Shown one piece after another: positions 33,101-42,126 of a stretch of 44,966 bases of DNA (within the stretch, counting starts at the first letter, position 1; the number at the start of each line of letters is the position of its first letter). The notes beneath the pieces are model-generated. The model made no database searches and had not been told where the DNA came from. It was given only the letters and a program-made list of their open reading frames with translations. Position numbers and translations under genes: made by a program. Source of the DNA: Bacteroidales bacterium. Its GTDB lineage: Bacteria > Bacteroidota > Bacteroidia > Bacteroidales > Lentimicrobiaceae. The stretch covers positions 5,786 to 50,751 of the forward strand of contig JALHHH010000029.1 of assembly GCA_022837485.1 (NCBI GenBank). Direction: 5' to 3'.

Positions 33101-35485
33101 TTACTGTTTCATAAGCTTTATCTCCCCGGAAGCATTGCCTGAAATAACTTTGAGAAGGTAAATGCCCGACGGAAGATGTTCCAGATTCAGGTTTATACTA
33201 GTATCTGCAGTGGTGGTCCGGTAAAGAAGTCTTCCCGTAAGGTCGGTGATGAAGATATCCGCCTTCTGACCATCCGTTCCGCTGATTATAAGCGTGAAAT
33301 TTCCCGTTCCCGGATTCGGGTAGACATGCAGGCCGGCGGTTTTTGAAATTCCGTATGTAACTCCTGTGTTGATGGTAACGGTAAATTCAACGGGTACTTC
33401 CAGTTCGGGCTGGCCGGGGTCGTTTGAAAGAATTATCACCGTGCCGGGATAGATTCCGGGTTCCATGTTTGTAGCGTCAAACGTAAGTTCGATTTCCTGC
33501 TGCGCTCCCGGAGCCACACTTCCTTCAGGCTGTCCGGCACTCAGCCAGTTGCCGGAGGGTACCGTACGTACAAGTCCTGCACTTATGTTTTTAGCCTGAT
33601 GTCCGCCGTCGCCGTATGTATCTTCTATCCAGAACTTCCACACGCCGCTGGCATCTTCACCGGCAAAAGCGCGGGTGCTCATGGTGTAGTTCCCATTGCT
33701 TTGTCCGGATGCAATCATAACCTGCATTCCAGAAGGCGATTCCGCCCAGAGTGAGCCCTCCGAGGGGTAATTATCGGTAGTCCAGTTATAACTGATGAAC
33801 ACCTCATCCATCACCCCCTCCTCGTTTACCGTAGCCGTAGTCCAGCCGTTTTCGGTAAAGGTATTGTACTGGTAGGCGTTAGCCATCGGACTGTTTGGCA
33901 ACGAAAGTGGGATGGTGTCGGTAACGCCGGTTTTAACCGTGATAAAATAATTCAGGCTTATGGCTCCCTGATTGCCGATGGTGAGGGTTTCCGTGCTTGT
34001 GAGGTCTTTCATTGCCGTTACGGCGATAAGGTCCGGGGAAACGGCAGCGGTGGCAAAAAGCTGCTGGCCGATGTAGAATTCGTGCGGATCCGGTTTTCCG
34101 ATAAAGGGATGATTCTCGCTTCTTCCCGAGGCATCGGCGGCGTGAATGTAATACTGAACGGTGCTTCCGTATTCCGGTGTTTCGAGGGATGCCGACCAGT
34201 TGCCGCCCATGGTTGGAGACATTTTTATGGACTCAAAGGGGGAGTATGGATTTGGGTTGAATCTGTAATACAGAATTACCGAATCGGAAATTACGTCTGC
34301 GCCGCTGTAGGCCGTTACGTTTGCGCTGAAGCCCAGGGTTGCTGCGGGATTTTGATTTGCAAGAAATGGGATATGCCTGATTCTGAGCATTCCCGGATCT
34401 GCTATCTCGTGTGTGCGGCAGTGTAGGGCATCGGTTGACTCCCAGGGAGTTCCGGTTTGACCCATAATTCCAAAGACCTTATAGCCGGGCATTGCCTGCC
34501 TGTAAACCTCCAGGGCGGCAGCATCGTTCTGCGAACCCATGATCGGTACAAATACCTTATCGTTCAATATGAAAGAGTTGGTATACGGTTCGTTCTGCGG
34601 AGTGTTAACGCGGTATATCTTATACGGTACGCCCCAGGGAGTGGTAATGGAAGCAAAATAGGCGGCAGTGGCTTCGAGTTCGTCGTACTGAGGGTGGGAG
34701 GGAGGTACCGACCTCAGAAGAAGCTTATGTGGAGCCAGATACTTGCCCCAGCAGTCGATATGGTCGATGTAAGTGTTGTTGGGATCTTCCACCACATGGT
34801 AATTATTAATCCCGAGGTATGCCTGCATTTTCTGATCCACCTGGGTGGGAGTCTGTCCCGGGTTTTCCGTATATGCAATCAGGGTTGAGGCGGCAGTTCC
34901 GTAACCGTCGGTCATATAATTGCCTCCTGTGTGGATAACATTCATTCCAAAAAGGGGAAGTCCCATGGCTGTCGCCACCTTTACAGGGATGTCGTCGTCG
35001 TTGGGTCTGGGGCGGTTGTAAGGAAAATCTACGATACCAACCTGTGCATCGCCAAAAGCGATAAACCAGGGGCCATAGTCGCGTGTCCAGTAACTTTCGG
35101 TGGGAGCGTGGATAAAACTGCAGTTTGCAAGATTAACTCCGGCCTGCGTATACTGATTGCGCACCGTATTTTCCTGTGAAACACCGCTTACCAGCGTTAT
35201 TACTTCTGCATCCCGGGCCATTTCACGTATTAGTGAAACAGGAATCCCGAAAGGGTATCTGACGAGTACGGCTTTCGAACGTTCAAACTCGCCGAGGCTG
35301 AAAATGGCTCCGGGAGGAGGGTCCGTTTCAGCAAAACTTATCCCTAACAGGTGTTTGTTCTGTGCCTCCTCAGGCGTCATATGGTGTGTGAGAGCCGGTA
35401 CGGGATACCTGTCGCCCTGCGCCTGAAGGGTCAGGGATGCCACGACCAAAAACAGGCCGGTCAGTGATTTAAAAATCGGTTTCAT
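33101..35485 (-). CDS. Secreted peptidylarginine deiminase, PPAD-like, with Ig-like, P-domain-like and T9SS domains
   Basis: A 794-aa exported enzyme. Residues 1-23 are a signal peptide. Residues about 25-365 form the guanidino-group-modifying fold of the PAD_porph family and closely resemble Porphyromonas gingivalis PPAD. The catalytic set is D136 (YWTRDYGP), H242 and D244 (IDHIDCWGK), N303 (EPYTNSF) and C356 (DALHCRT). R158 and R160 (NRPRPNDD) match the PPAD arginines that hold the substrate's free carboxylate. An Ig-like domain follows (about 366-475). A segment at about 525-640 then looks like a proprotein-convertase P-domain (ending GVWKFWIEDTYGDGG), then a beta domain, then a T9SS tail with YPNPG at 722-726. 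PPAD converts C-terminal arginine to citrulline. The ATG at 35485 is supported by a TAnnTTTG element at 35513-35520. Confidence 0.9.
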   Translation of the reverse strand: MKPIFKSLTGLFLVVASLTLQAQGDRYPVPALTHHMTPEEAQNKHLLGISFAETDPPPGAIFSLGEFERSKAVLVRYPFGIPVSLIREMARDAEVITLVSGVSQENTVRNQYTQAGVNLANCSFIHAPTESYWTRDYGPWFIAFGDAQVGIVDFPYNRPRPNDDDIPVKVATAMGLPLFGMNVIHTGGNYMTDGYGTAASTLIAYTENPGQTPTQVDQKMQAYLGINNYHVVEDPNNTYIDHIDCWGKYLAPHKLLLRSVPPSHPQYDELEATAAYFASITTPWGVPYKIYRVNTPQNEPYTNSFILNDKVFVPIMGSQNDAAALEVYRQAMPGYKVFGIMGQTGTPWESTDALHCRTHEIADPGMLRIRHIPFLANQNPAATLGFSANVTAYSGADVISDSVILYYRFNPNPYSPFESIKMSPTMGGNWSASLETPEYGSTVQYYIHAADASGRSENHPFIGKPDPHEFYIGQQLFATAAVSPDLIAVTAMKDLTSTETLTIGNQGAISLNYFITVKTGVTDTIPLSLPNSPMANAYQYNTFTENGWTTATVNEEGVMDEVFISYNWTTDNYPSEGSLWAESPSGMQVMIASGQSNGNYTMSTRAFAGEDASGVWKFWIEDTYGDGGHQAKNISAGLVRTVPSGNWLSAGQPEGSVAPGAQQEIELTFDATNMEPGIYPGTVIILSNDPGQPELEVPVEFTVTINTGVTYGISKTAGLHVYPNPGTGNFTLIISGTDGQKADIFITDLTGRLLYRTTTADTSINLNLEHLPSGIYLLKVISGNASGEIKLMKQ

Positions 35486-35512
35486 AAGCCTCGTTGCATC
35501 AAACATACCCGG

Positions 35513-35520
35513 CAAAGGTA
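35513..35520 (-). promoter_or_regulatory. -7 promoter element of the PPAD-like gene
   Basis: On the minus strand TACCTTTG, an exact TAnnTTTG. The start near 35506 is 21 nt before the ATG at 35485 and below the longer open-frame start at 35515, which supports the shorter protein. Confidence 0.55.
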
Positions 35521-35673
35521 AAAGAATTGCATATATTCCGTGTGTTAAAATATTTTCATGGCTTAGAGTTGGTAAGTTGCCGGAAGACGGCGATACAGGG
35601 CCTGAGGCAACAGAGATATAATTATTTCAACATAATTCTTTGATAATCTATATGCTTTGTTCGGGTTAATTGT

Positions 35674-35681
35674 TACTTTTG
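35674..35681 (+). promoter_or_regulatory. -7 promoter element of the ECF sigma factor operon
   Basis: TACTTTTG is an exact TAnnTTTG; the -33 half is weak. Predicted start near 35688, about 15 nt above the ATG at 35703. A housekeeping-type promoter here would set the basal level of the sigma factor. Confidence 0.5.
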
Positions 35682-35702
35682 TTCCTGTTATTACCATTTC
35701 AA

Positions 35703-36290
35703 ATGGCAAAGGAAACGGAAAAACTAACGGTTCTTGCCCTAAAAAACGGGGATAAACAGGTTTTCGAATCTGTTTTCCGGGAGTTTTATGGTCCGCTCTG
35801 TACCCATTCCCGTCGTTTCCTGGTTGATGCAGGCGATGCGGAAGAAGTTGTCCAGGAAGTTTTCTTCAAAATGTGGGAGCGCCGCGATATGCTGGTAATC
35901 AGCACATCTCTTTCTGCTTACCTGTATAAAGCAGTAACCAATCACGCACTTAATTTTATCCGCTATCAGAAGATGGCCCGCCAGTATCAGGAGTATATAG
36001 GGTTTAACACCAGCGAAGACGATCAGATTTCGGCTCACGATACACTGCTGCATAACGACCTGGAAACAAAATTCGGTGCAATTGTTAAAACAATGCCCGA
36101 ACGGAGAAGGATAATTTTTGAAATGAGCCGTATAGAGGGATTGAAATATCATGAAATTGCCACTAAGCTGAATATCAGCGCTAAAACCGTTGAAATCCAG
36201 ATGTCGAAAGCGCTTGAATTTATGAGGGATAAACTGCGTGACTATCTGCCTGCCTGGGCCATGCTCATCATGGTAATATCCCAATTTTAA
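35703..36290 (+). CDS. ECF RNA polymerase sigma factor (Bacteroidota sigma-70 family)
   Basis: A 195-aa extracytoplasmic-function sigma factor. Region 2 spans about 22-90 with DAEEVVQEVFFKMWERR (about 45-61) and the -10-binding helix SAYLYKAVTNHALNFIR (71-87). Region 4 spans about 125-175 with the helix-turn-helix KYHEIATKLNISAKTVEIQMSKAL (split around residues 148-171). The start is ATG at 35703; an in-frame hydrophobic extension upstream is not coding. A slightly hydrophobic tail (about 184-195) follows region 4. It is the first gene of a three-gene operon with a FecR anti-sigma factor and an STN-barrel protein, and would respond to an outer-membrane signal relayed by these. Confidence 0.94.
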   Translation: MAKETEKLTVLALKNGDKQVFESVFREFYGPLCTHSRRFLVDAGDAEEVVQEVFFKMWERRDMLVISTSLSAYLYKAVTNHALNFIRYQKMARQYQEYIGFNTSEDDQISAHDTLLHNDLETKFGAIVKTMPERRRIIFEMSRIEGLKYHEIATKLNISAKTVEIQMSKALEFMRDKLRDYLPAWAMLIMVISQF

Positions 36291-36375
36291 AAAAATATTA
36301 AAAATTCCGGATAATCAGTAGGGGTAAAAGCCGTTTCGATTGTCTTACAGCTGTAATAGAAGGATTAAAACCAGC

Positions 36376-37392
36376 ATGCTCTTCAACCGCAATAAATATA
36401 AACGTCTCATCGTCAAGATGATACAGGGGGAAGCTACCCCTGAAGAGCAGCGTATGGCCGAACATTGGATTTCCCGGAGCCGCGAAAACCGGCGCCTATA
36501 TGAAAACTACAGGGACTTATTGCTGCTTACCGACCAGAAAAAGGTCAACTACGATACCGACAAAGCCTGGAATAAACTTGAACAACGTATCAGCGCCAGC
36601 GACAGCCAGGGTCGTTCACCGGTCAGAAAACTCCATCAGCAACGCATGCGTACCATCCGTTACGCCGCCATCAGCGGGGTAGCTGCACTGTTTCTTGTTG
36701 CACTGGCTTTGTTTCCCCTGCTGAACAGACAGCCCGAACTTAAAACTTTCGCAACAGCCGGTGAAATTTCCGGTGATTATAAACTGCCCGATGGGTCCGT
36801 TGTAGTTCTCAATTCAAACTCAGCAGTAAATTATCCCGATCGCTTTCAACGGCATTCACGGGAAATTTCTATCTTTGGAGAGGCGTTTTTTGAAATAAAA
36901 CCTGATGCAACCCGGCCGTTTATCATTCATGCGTCCGGTCTCGACATTAAGGTTGTCGGAACTTCTTTTACCGTTGCTGCCGATCCGGAACAGGCGTATG
37001 TTAAAGTTACCGTCAATACCGGAAAGGTACTGGTATATCCGTCCGGTTATACCGACGAAAAAGCTGCATCTGCCAGCCACCTGCTCGAAGCAGGGGAAAT
37101 GGCAACCTACAGCACTGAGTCCGGACAAATTACCAAAGGGGTAAACGACGATCTCAACTTCCTGAGCTGGAAAACTGGGATCCTGGTCTTCCGGGAAGCC
37201 CGGCTGGCCGAAGTTTTCAAAGCGCTTGAAAATAAGTACAATATCAGGTTTGCAAATGCAAAGCCCGATCTTTTAAACCAAAGACTGACAGCCCGCTTTG
37301 AAAATGAATCTCTTAACCAGGTACTCGAAACACTGTCTCTCATCTTCAACACCGAATTCAGTATTCATGGTGCTGAAGTTATGGTTCATTAA
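36376..37392 (+). CDS. FecR-family anti-sigma factor with DUF4974
   Basis: A 338-aa inner-membrane regulator. Residues 1-95 are the cytoplasmic part that would hold the sigma factor, with the typical acidic/basic start and EEQRMAEHWISRSRENRRLY (24-43). A single transmembrane helix is at about 97-116. The periplasmic FecR domain is at about 125-220 (AGEISGDYKLPDGSVVVLNSNSAVNYP...). The C-terminal DUF4974, an STN-like domain, is at about 268-335 with GILVFREARLAEVFKALENKYNIRF in pieces. The ATG at 36376 is used; the frame is also open from a TTG at 36340. It lies 85 nt below the sigma factor and overlaps the next gene by 26 nt. Confidence 0.92.
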   Translation: MLFNRNKYKRLIVKMIQGEATPEEQRMAEHWISRSRENRRLYENYRDLLLLTDQKKVNYDTDKAWNKLEQRISASDSQGRSPVRKLHQQRMRTIRYAAISGVAALFLVALALFPLLNRQPELKTFATAGEISGDYKLPDGSVVVLNSNSAVNYPDRFQRHSREISIFGEAFFEIKPDATRPFIIHASGLDIKVVGTSFTVAADPEQAYVKVTVNTGKVLVYPSGYTDEKAASASHLLEAGEMATYSTESGQITKGVNDDLNFLSWKTGILVFREARLAEVFKALENKYNIRFANAKPDLLNQRLTARFENESLNQVLETLSLIFNTEFSIHGAEVMVH

Positions 37393-38722
37393 TCCGGGTG
37401 GATTTTCCCTGAAACATTTTTCCGTATTCAACGGCCTGCATTACCTGCTTGCCATTCCGGCACTGATGGTCCTGTTTTTTTTGTTTTCACCAGCACCTTC
37501 TCAGGCGCAATCTTCAAAGATGAATGAACCGGTAAGCATTACCGCTGCCAACGAACCGGTCGCAACCGTGCTCGACCGGCTCAGCCGCAACACCGGCCTT
37601 ACTTTCTCTTACAATCCCGATCAGCTGAATACATCCCACCGGATTACACTCAACATGGTTCGAAAACCTCTCAGCGAGGTACTGGAAGCTATTTTTAATC
37701 CGCTCAATCTGAACTTCCGCCTCAACGGAAACCAGTTGGTGATCTTTGGTGCCGGACCTGCAGAATCCCGACCTTCCGTTCAGGAATCTGCCAAACCCCT
37801 CATCTCCGTCGCTGTCCCGCAGGTAATTACCCGGCACGATACCGTTTTTCTGACTTCCACAACGTACCTCACCGACACCATCACCCGAACCGATACCGTT
37901 CTGAAATTCGATACCGTCTTTATCCTGAAACGTTCGGCAGATGAACGCATCGGGAAAGGGCAGATCTTCAGCGACCTGTCCTCACTCGAAAAGGAACTTA
38001 CCCGCGAGCTTCGCTTTCATGCAGGTTTTACTGTCAACTGGATGAACGGAATCTCCCGGTTCACAGCCGGAAGTGAATACCGGGAAAAACTCAACGATTA
38101 CAAAGAAGCGTATTCCAATAAAAATATATCAGGATCCCTGGCACTTGAACTTATGGCATCCTACAACCGGACTTCCGCCGGGACAGGAATTTCCTATGCG
38201 AGTTTTGGTGAACGATTGTCGTACAGCATCCAAATTTCCACCGGTGGTTACTTCCGTAAAGATACCCTCGATGCCTATTACACCCTTGCAGGTGCCGACA
38301 CCAGCTGGTTCTACGTTATGGATTCAACGTACATCCCGCTCGACCTGAAACAATACGACTACAGGTCATCCGTGCGGCGCAACTATATCGAAATCCCTCT
38401 TTTTGCACAGTATAACTTTCCGGTCGGACAGGGATTGCTGTATTTCAGAGGCGGTCTTATTGCCGGCATCAGCTCAAAGGTTTCAGGCTTATATATTTAT
38501 ACCGACAACGACGGAGCCGGTGACATAAAAGAGCTCGAAATGCGACCCATTGTGTTTTCCTGGCAGCTGGAATCCGGAATACAGATGCCTGTGTATCCCA
38601 GAATTTCGGTGAAGGCAGGGATAATGTACAGGCGACAGATGCAAAGTGTTTACAAAGATTTTCCCATAGAGACCCGAATTGATGCCTTCGGACTATCCTG
38701 CGGAATTCTTTATAAAATCTGA
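37367..38722 (+). CDS. STN-domain protein fused to an outer-membrane beta-barrel (FecR partner)
   Basis: A 451-aa exported protein. The ATG at 37367 overlaps the FecR gene's end by 26 nt. Residues 1-48 contain a long hydrophobic signal segment ending in SQAQ. An STN domain (secretin/TonB short N-terminal, about 55-127) follows: EPVATVLDRLSRNTGLTFSY and LSEVLEAIFNPLNLNFRL are its two halves. Next comes a threonine-rich linker with repeated DTV units (157-188). The remaining 260 residues are alternating strands ending in a barrel-like segment (CGILYKI at the C-terminus). No TonB box, plug or receptor signature is seen. In a classical FecR system the STN-bearing partner is a TonB receptor; here it is a smaller barrel. 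It presumably senses something at the outer membrane and passes it to FecR. Confidence 0.8.
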   Translation: MVLKLWFINPGGFSLKHFSVFNGLHYLLAIPALMVLFFLFSPAPSQAQSSKMNEPVSITAANEPVATVLDRLSRNTGLTFSYNPDQLNTSHRITLNMVRKPLSEVLEAIFNPLNLNFRLNGNQLVIFGAGPAESRPSVQESAKPLISVAVPQVITRHDTVFLTSTTYLTDTITRTDTVLKFDTVFILKRSADERIGKGQIFSDLSSLEKELTRELRFHAGFTVNWMNGISRFTAGSEYREKLNDYKEAYSNKNISGSLALELMASYNRTSAGTGISYASFGERLSYSIQISTGGYFRKDTLDAYYTLAGADTSWFYVMDSTYIPLDLKQYDYRSSVRRNYIEIPLFAQYNFPVGQGLLYFRGGLIAGISSKVSGLYIYTDNDGAGDIKELEMRPIVFSWQLESGIQMPVYPRISVKAGIMYRRQMQSVYKDFPIETRIDAFGLSCGILYKI

Positions 38723-38885
38723 GGTTTTCTTCTCATTAGCGAAACCGTAACTTATGGTTTCATACAATTGAAAATCAAACATTTTTATTATTTCCACAAT
38801 TTAGGCTGCTGCTCCCGCGCTTTAATTGTGGTATTCTGTACACACGAATATTTGATGAGCGTTTCAGGGAAGTGTGAATATTATG

Positions 38886-38893
38886 TATTTTTG
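38886..38893 (+). promoter_or_regulatory. -7 promoter element of the beta-helix protein gene
   Basis: TATTTTTG is an exact TAnnTTTG. No clear TTTG 19-20 nt upstream. The predicted start near 38900 gives a leader of about 60 nt to the ATG at 38960. Confidence 0.5.
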
Positions 38894-38959
38894 TTAGGGA
38901 AATAGTTTTTTTTCGTCCCGGATTGTTATAGGGTTAATCCGGAATTGTACGATCAGGCA

Positions 38960-41900
38960 ATGATAATCAGGATACTAAAGTATATTTTACTGTCGCTTCT
39001 CATCTGGCTGTTCGTTGCTGTCCCAGCCAGGTCTCAGGAATATGTAGGCGGTCTGATCAGTGAAGACGCCGTATTTTCGCCTGCCCTGAATCCCTATGTG
39101 GTAATCGAAACCCTTATTGTTCCCCAGGGCGTTACCCTCACTATTCTGCCAGGTACCACCATGAACTTTATGATCCGTACCTCCCTTCGGATTGAAGGAG
39201 GTACCCTGGTCGCTATGGGAACGCCCGATAATCCCATTATCCTTGATGCCCACAACCCTTCCGGGGATGATGACAAAAAATGGGACGGCATCAGCTTCCT
39301 GCATGCAACCACCGAAACCGGTCCCGGGGGTGAATATACCGGGGGCTCTTTTCTGAATTATGTTCAGATATCCAGAACAACAACAGGACTGGCTCTTTCA
39401 GATACCTCGTACATCCATGCACCGGAAATCAGTATCCGCAACAGCGATTACGGCATTTATCTTCAGTCGGGAGCAACACTGGTGCTCAGAAACTCTGTAG
39501 TTGATGCCTGCAGTTATGGAATGTACATCCGCAACAGCGGGAACAATGAAATTAACGGCTGCCAGATTACCAACTGCGACATAGGGATTTTTTTTCCTTC
39601 CAATAATGTTAGCCGCAACAACCGGATTATCAACAACAACCTGAGTAATAACCGAAACATCGGATTGTTTATGAGTATCGGACAGAACGATATTCAGTTC
39701 AACACCATTTCCAACAACACGGTCGCATACAACAACATCGGACTTCATATTGGCAATGGAGGTGCAGGGGATATCGGATTTAACCGCATTTCCGGTAATC
39801 TGATCCGCTACAACGATATCGGGCTTAAGCTATCACAGGATGCTGATACCGTAAGCGGAAACCTGATTGAACTCAACGGAACCGGACTTTCGCTGAACCG
39901 TGCATCGGCAAACAGCATAACAGGGAATACAATCCGCAGTAATTCCGACTGGGGCGTATTGCTGACCGATGGATCCAACGATAACCGTATCGAAGAAAAC
40001 AGTATCTGCAGTAACAGTGCCGGTATCAAAGTAACGCACAAAGACTTCCGGTTTTCCATAAACAATAGTTTTGAAAAGAATACCATTGCCGGTAACCTGG
40101 CCGAAGCATTCTACTTCGAGTCCGGACCGCAATCGGGAGTTCACTTTAACTCCATCTCCGGTATCCGCGATACCGCCGTTTTCGTAAATCGCTGGTTTCA
40201 GGATGTACAGGCAACATCCAACTGGTGGCATACTACCGATACAACGGTTATTAACCAGCTGATTTATGATGTTTTCGACAATTCCGATCTGGGCAGGGTA
40301 ATTTATCAGCCTCTACTGGGCGCCCCCGATCCGCAGGCTCCGATCTCTGCACCCGGGATGGTGGTCAAACGGCAGGTCGGGCAACAGGTGCTGGTTAACT
40401 GGAATTCGAACACGGAAGCAGATCTTGCCGGGTACAAAGTATATTTCGGCTGGAATCCCGACGGAGGTTTTTTGAATCGTATCGATATCGGGATGGATAC
40501 CCTGGTAATACTCGAGGGGCTTGTTCTTGAAGATGTGATTGCCGTTACTGCATACGATCTTGATGCAGATGATACGAACGACCAGATGGAAGGTCACGAA
40601 AGTGCCTACGCTTTTGCCATCCCCGGCCCCTATGCAGGAGGCAGTGCTGTAATCTGCGAAGACGAAGTGTTCTTTACCGCTTCGGCAACCGCATCCGGTT
40701 ATCTGAGTCTGGAGTGGACAACCTCAGGCGACGGGACTTTTCTCAATCCTAATTTGCTGATTACCCAATATGTGCCCGGGTCTGCAGATATCGAAACCGG
40801 GACTGTCAGCCTGTACCTTCAAATTACTACCGCTTCTTATGTTATGACCGACAGGCTTGATGTACAGATAATGGGACAGCCGGTTGTATTTGCCGGTAAC
40901 GATACCATCGTTAGTCCGGTCGGAGGTTTTCATGCTGCAACGGCTGTGGCAACGAACTACACCAGCCTCTTCTGGACCAGTTCGGGTGACGGAATGTTTG
41001 AAAATGCCGGGCAGCTCAATACCCGTTACATTCCGGGTCAGGCAGATCAGAATGCCGGATTTGTGATTCTTACGCTTCACCTTGTGTCGGAATGCGGGAA
41101 TGTAAGCGACGATATAACCCTTACGGTTCGTCCCTCTTTCAGTATCAGTGGTACAGTCAGACACGGACAGACGATGATACCAGGAGGGGTTGTGCTTGCG
41201 TTAGGCAAGGATGATTCGGGTACCCGTGCAGTAATGTCGACATTTACGGATGATCTGGGATCATTCAGCTTCGACGATCTTTCTACCGGCTATTACTACC
41301 TCTATGCACTGAGTAGTCCGGATCTGTATCCCGGCCGGGTTCCCTCGTATTATGCCCGCGGTCCGTTCTGGCAAAATGCATATCTCCTGCCTCTGACAAC
41401 CGATGTGTACGATGTGGATATTGAGTTATCGGATGTGGATGCCGTGCTTCCGGATGGACCGGGTCACATCTCCGGAGTTTTTGTAAATCAGGGAGAACCC
41501 GGACGCGATTCGGAGATATTTCTGAATCCATGGTTTGGGAACTTTCTCCAGGCAGATGATCTTCCGTACACCCCGGCGGTTAACCATGTTGTTCTTCTGA
41601 TGAATCCTTCGGTAAACAAGATATTGGGCTGGGCACTTACCGGTTCCGACGGATCCTTCCTCTTTCCGGAGCTTCCCTACGGTTCCTACCGTTTGCTGGG
41701 CGAGAAAGCCGGATATTCCAGCAGTATTTCTCCACTGATAACGCTTTCGCCCGAACACCCGGGATCAGAGGATGTTCTGCTTTCGCTGGATCTGTACAAA
41801 ATCGACATCTCTGTTCCCGATCCGGGCAGCGCTGTGGTCAGCACAGGAATAATCTACCCCAATCCGGCTTCGGATTTCTTCCGGTTTGTACTGCCGGGAA

Positions 41901-42097
41901 GTGATCCGACAATTCCCGTTATGCTTGAACTTTATGACATGAAAGGCGTATGTGTCTTAACCCGCACCAGTTTCCCACACGAGTCCGGTTCGGTGCCAAT
42001 CGTTGATATTTCGTCTGTTCAGCCGGGTGTTTACCAGTGCGTTCTTACCGAAGGAACTGCAAGGAGGTACGTTACCAGGCTGATTATCTCCCGTTAG
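38960..42097 (+). CDS. Large T9SS-secreted protein: beta-helix, repeated SGDGxF modules, carboxypeptidase-regulatory-like domain
   Basis: A 1045-aa surface protein. Residues 1-26 are a signal peptide ending in ARSQ. Residues about 30-430 are a right-handed parallel beta-helix of the NosD/pectate-lyase type, rich in Asn and with repeats such as NxIxxNxIxxN (for example 200-360). A Fn3-like segment (about 450-545) follows. Next are two tandem modules about 86 residues apart, each with WTxSGDGxF, a YxPG motif and a closing strand (W586 and W672). A carboxypeptidase-regulatory-like domain (about 725-800) has FSISGTV at its start. A related beta domain precedes the T9SS tail with IYPNPAS at 965-971. 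No polysaccharide lyase catalytic residues are evident, so it is probably an adhesin or glycan-binding protein. The ATG at 38960 is used; the frame is open from a TTG at 38945. Confidence 0.88.
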   Translation: MIIRILKYILLSLLIWLFVAVPARSQEYVGGLISEDAVFSPALNPYVVIETLIVPQGVTLTILPGTTMNFMIRTSLRIEGGTLVAMGTPDNPIILDAHNPSGDDDKKWDGISFLHATTETGPGGEYTGGSFLNYVQISRTTTGLALSDTSYIHAPEISIRNSDYGIYLQSGATLVLRNSVVDACSYGMYIRNSGNNEINGCQITNCDIGIFFPSNNVSRNNRIINNNLSNNRNIGLFMSIGQNDIQFNTISNNTVAYNNIGLHIGNGGAGDIGFNRISGNLIRYNDIGLKLSQDADTVSGNLIELNGTGLSLNRASANSITGNTIRSNSDWGVLLTDGSNDNRIEENSICSNSAGIKVTHKDFRFSINNSFEKNTIAGNLAEAFYFESGPQSGVHFNSISGIRDTAVFVNRWFQDVQATSNWWHTTDTTVINQLIYDVFDNSDLGRVIYQPLLGAPDPQAPISAPGMVVKRQVGQQVLVNWNSNTEADLAGYKVYFGWNPDGGFLNRIDIGMDTLVILEGLVLEDVIAVTAYDLDADDTNDQMEGHESAYAFAIPGPYAGGSAVICEDEVFFTASATASGYLSLEWTTSGDGTFLNPNLLITQYVPGSADIETGTVSLYLQITTASYVMTDRLDVQIMGQPVVFAGNDTIVSPVGGFHAATAVATNYTSLFWTSSGDGMFENAGQLNTRYIPGQADQNAGFVILTLHLVSECGNVSDDITLTVRPSFSISGTVRHGQTMIPGGVVLALGKDDSGTRAVMSTFTDDLGSFSFDDLSTGYYYLYALSSPDLYPGRVPSYYARGPFWQNAYLLPLTTDVYDVDIELSDVDAVLPDGPGHISGVFVNQGEPGRDSEIFLNPWFGNFLQADDLPYTPAVNHVVLLMNPSVNKILGWALTGSDGSFLFPELPYGSYRLLGEKAGYSSSISPLITLSPEHPGSEDVLLSLDLYKIDISVPDPGSAVVSTGIIYPNPASDFFRFVLPGSDPTIPVMLELYDMKGVCVLTRTSFPHESGSVPIVDISSVQPGVYQCVLTEGTARRYVTRLIISR

Positions 42098-42126
42098 CAG
42101 GGTTTGATGTGAGAAACACTGTTTTT
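42098..42126 (+). terminator. Probable terminator after the beta-helix gene
   Basis: An imperfect 8-bp stem (CAGGGTTT with AAACACTG, one G-A mismatch) with an 8-nt loop at 42098-42121, followed by five T (42122-42126), begins right after the stop codon. Confidence 0.5.

Noticed and set aside
35670..35702. Hydrophobic N-terminal extension of the ECF sigma factor
   Set aside because: It overlaps the predicted -7 element and would place the start above the transcript; region 2 begins properly after the ATG at 35703.
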